From the NCBI GenBank assembly GCA_026387055.1, contig JAPLML010000070.1:1-6219 (forward strand): a stretch of DNA of 6,219 bases. The letters are read 5' to 3'. Of the stretch, positions 4,841-6,219 are shown piece by piece. The position numbers and the translations under genes are program-made. Numbering within the stretch: position 1 is the stretch's first letter; every line of letters starts with the position of its first letter. The notes under the pieces are model-generated. The model had not been told where the DNA came from. It saw only the letters and a list, made by a program, of their open reading frames with translations, and made no database searches. The stretch is from Planctomycetota bacterium (GTDB taxonomy: Bacteria > Planctomycetota > Phycisphaerae > FEN-1346).

Positions 4841-6219
4841 TCAGGCCGCGCCGCCTTCTTCGATGATCTTGAAGCCCATCAGGTTGTGCAGGATCTCGAG
4901 CGGCTGCGTGTAGTCGCCGTAGAAGACCGCGCGATGCAGGAGGGTCATCGTGTCGCCCTTGATCACGTCGGCGCCCCAGTTGAGGAAGAGGCGCCGGGCG
5001 TCGGCCACGCTCTGGGCGAACTGCGTGCGGCAGGCCAAGGGGCTCCGGCTCGTCTCGATGATCGTACCCGGGCAGACGAGCATCGTGTCGAGGTTCACGA
5101 GCTTCGCGCAGGTCACCGGCTGGCCGACGCGGTTCTCCACCTCGACCGCCACGCCGCCGCGGCTGTCGGTCTGGGTGCGGATCCGGAACGGGAGGCGCTG
5201 GCCTTGGGGCCCGTCCATCTTCGTGGCCGAGGTGCAGTGGAAGTGGACCATGGCGTTCTTGGCGGTGTCGATGACGGGGTCGGTGATGAAGCCCGGCACG
5301 CGGAAGGCGTAGGCGAAGATGAGCATGGTGAGCGTGGAATCGATGTCGCCCTCGCACGCCCCCACGAAGCCGAGATCGTTGAGCTTGCTGAACGTGAGGC
5401 AGCCGCGCGGCGTGCCCATGCAGGCCCGGCTGCAAACGGCCTGGGCGTTCTCCTCGATCATGAGCTTCTTGGTGGCCAGGAACAGCCGGGCCGAGTCGAC
5501 GATCTCGGGCCGCTTGGGCTCGACGATCTCCGTGGCCTGGCTGAGCCAGTAGGCTTCGGCCTCGGCCTCGGCGGACTTATTATCAATTGACTTGAATATT
5601 TCCATGAGGCGCGCGTTGGGGACGTTCACGAGGTCGGCGCCGAGCCGCTTCTTGACCTCCTCGGCCGAGCAGGCGGCGGCCGTCCCGTTGGGCCCGTCGA
5701 CCGCGAGGATCCGCGTCCGCTTCAGGAGCGCCGGCACGCGCATCAGGCCGACCACCTGGTCGAGCTCCGCCCAGTTGCTCGAGGGCATGAGCATGACCTT
5801 CTTGCCCTGCTTGTGCCACTGGGGGAAGTACATCCACCCGTGGCCGCTGAAGGGCTGGGAGAACAGCGCGGTGGGCAGGCCCACGTCGACCAGCTTGGTC
5901 AGCACCGGGGCGTCGCCCCCGTGGCCCGACAGGTGGATGATCAGCAGGCCGTCGGCGTCGGCCAGCTTGGCGGCCACCTCGTCGACGTTGGCCGGCGGCA
6001 CCATGTCCCCGCCGACGAACTTCACGTCGCCGAGTTTCTTCTCCAGGTCCGCGAGGTACTTGTTGAACTTGTCCAGTTCCTCGGGCGGGTGGGTGAGGTA
6101 GCCGTCGCCGGTGCGGCCGGCAAAGACCTTGTGGATCTTCGCCGGCGGGAGCTTGGGCCAGCCGGCCCGGTCGTCGCTCGCCGCCGCAACCACGCGGGCC
6201 CGCTCCGCCATGCAGCCGG
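4841..6219 (-). CDS. Fucose-isomerase-like protein, probable exported lipoprotein (5' end outside window)
   Basis: Paralogue of the gene at 1959-3416, with 458 whole codons visible. The ATG at 6211 gives a 456-residue reading but is unlikely to be the start: the frame stays open upstream and the two preceding residues are Gly-Cys, matching the lipobox MAGC of the paralogue about 20 residues before the shared GWPKLPP. The true start with its signal should lie just past 6219. Numbering from that ATG: FSQPFSGHGWMY (118-129), AEAEAEAYW (214-222), GCLTFSKL (270-277), ACEGDIDS (285-292), ITDP (309-312), HFHC (323-326), LLHRAVFYG (424-432). Glu287 and Asp311 keep the 24-residue spacing of the metal-binding pair in FucI; His323/325 and His426 may join them. 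A stem-loop element follows the stop. Function unproven: isomerase, lyase or binding protein. Confidence 0.85.
   Translation of the reverse strand, partial: GCMAERARVVAAASDDRAGWPKLPPAKIHKVFAGRTGDGYLTHPPEELDKFNKYLADLEKKLGDVKFVGGDMVPPANVDEVAAKLADADGLLIIHLSGHGGDAPVLTKLVDVGLPTALFSQPFSGHGWMYFPQWHKQGKKVMLMPSSNWAELDQVVGLMRVPALLKRTRILAVDGPNGTAAACSAEEVKKRLGADLVNVPNARLMEIFKSIDNKSAEAEAEAYWLSQATEIVEPKRPEIVDSARLFLATKKLMIEENAQAVCSRACMGTPRGCLTFSKLNDLGFVGACEGDIDSTLTMLIFAYAFRVPGFITDPVIDTAKNAMVHFHCTSATKMDGPQGQRLPFRIRTQTDSRGGVAVEVENRVGQPVTCAKLVNLDTMLVCPGTIIETSRSPLACRTQFAQSVADARRLFLNWGADVIKGDTMTLLHRAVFYGDYTQPLEILHNLMGFKIIEEGGAA

Noticed and set aside
4172..5590. A 472-codon plus-strand open frame antisense to the right-hand paralogue and the unknown exported gene
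   Set aside because: It spans two real minus-strand genes and the repeat between them, has Arg/Ala/Gly/His-rich low-information sequence and no family motif. Long antisense frames are expected in GC-rich DNA.

Overview
The window is a GC-rich bacterial segment with five genes, all on the minus strand and read from high to low coordinates. It looks chromosomal. Exported Tat-type proteins of the fucose-isomerase fold, a signal-peptide-bearing sugar-isomerase-like TIM barrel with VMFNLCH and GLQCYG motifs, and an MsrB-MsrA lipoprotein fusion together resemble what I remember of Planctomycetota and related environmental lineages. That placement is from memory and is not proven. There are no tRNA or rRNA genes, CRISPR array, transposase or phage genes.

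Layout in transcription order: (1) >6219-4841, a fucose-isomerase-like protein whose start lies outside the window; the two in-window residues before its first ATG are Gly-Cys, probably the end of a lipobox. (2) 4840-4577, an intergenic stretch holding a dispersed-repeat-like element of four stem-loops. (3) 4576-3611, an exported protein of unknown function. (4) 3610-3417, an intergenic stretch with a strong GC-rich palindrome. (5) 3416-1959, a second full-length fucose-isomerase-like protein with a twin-arginine signal and lipobox, a clear paralogue of the first. (6) 1958-1826, an intergenic stretch with a MITE-like nested inverted repeat. (7) 1825-920, an exported xylose-isomerase-like TIM barrel whose usual metal-binding acids appear replaced. 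(8) 919-827, a short gap with a perfect TATAAT box. (9) 826-<1, an MsrB-MsrA methionine sulfoxide reductase fusion with a lipoprotein signal, cut at the left edge.

Genes 1 to 4 in this order (paralogue, unknown, paralogue, TIM barrel) look like a cell-envelope module that binds or processes carbohydrate or a related small molecule. Three of the five proteins have folds usually found in cytoplasmic sugar isomerases, yet every gene with a visible N-terminus encodes an export signal. The gaps of 93 to 264 bases, filled with palindromes and one likely promoter, argue against one tightly coupled operon. The Msr fusion is probably a separate envelope-repair unit with its own promoter.

Most interesting points: the tandem exported isomerase-fold paralogues with all seven mature cysteines of the complete copy conserved, the apparent loss of metal ligands in the TIM barrel, the missing fourth zinc cysteine and possible dual start in MsrBA, the hairpin over the start site of the 3416-1959 gene, and the identical leader octamer at the same distance from two start codons.
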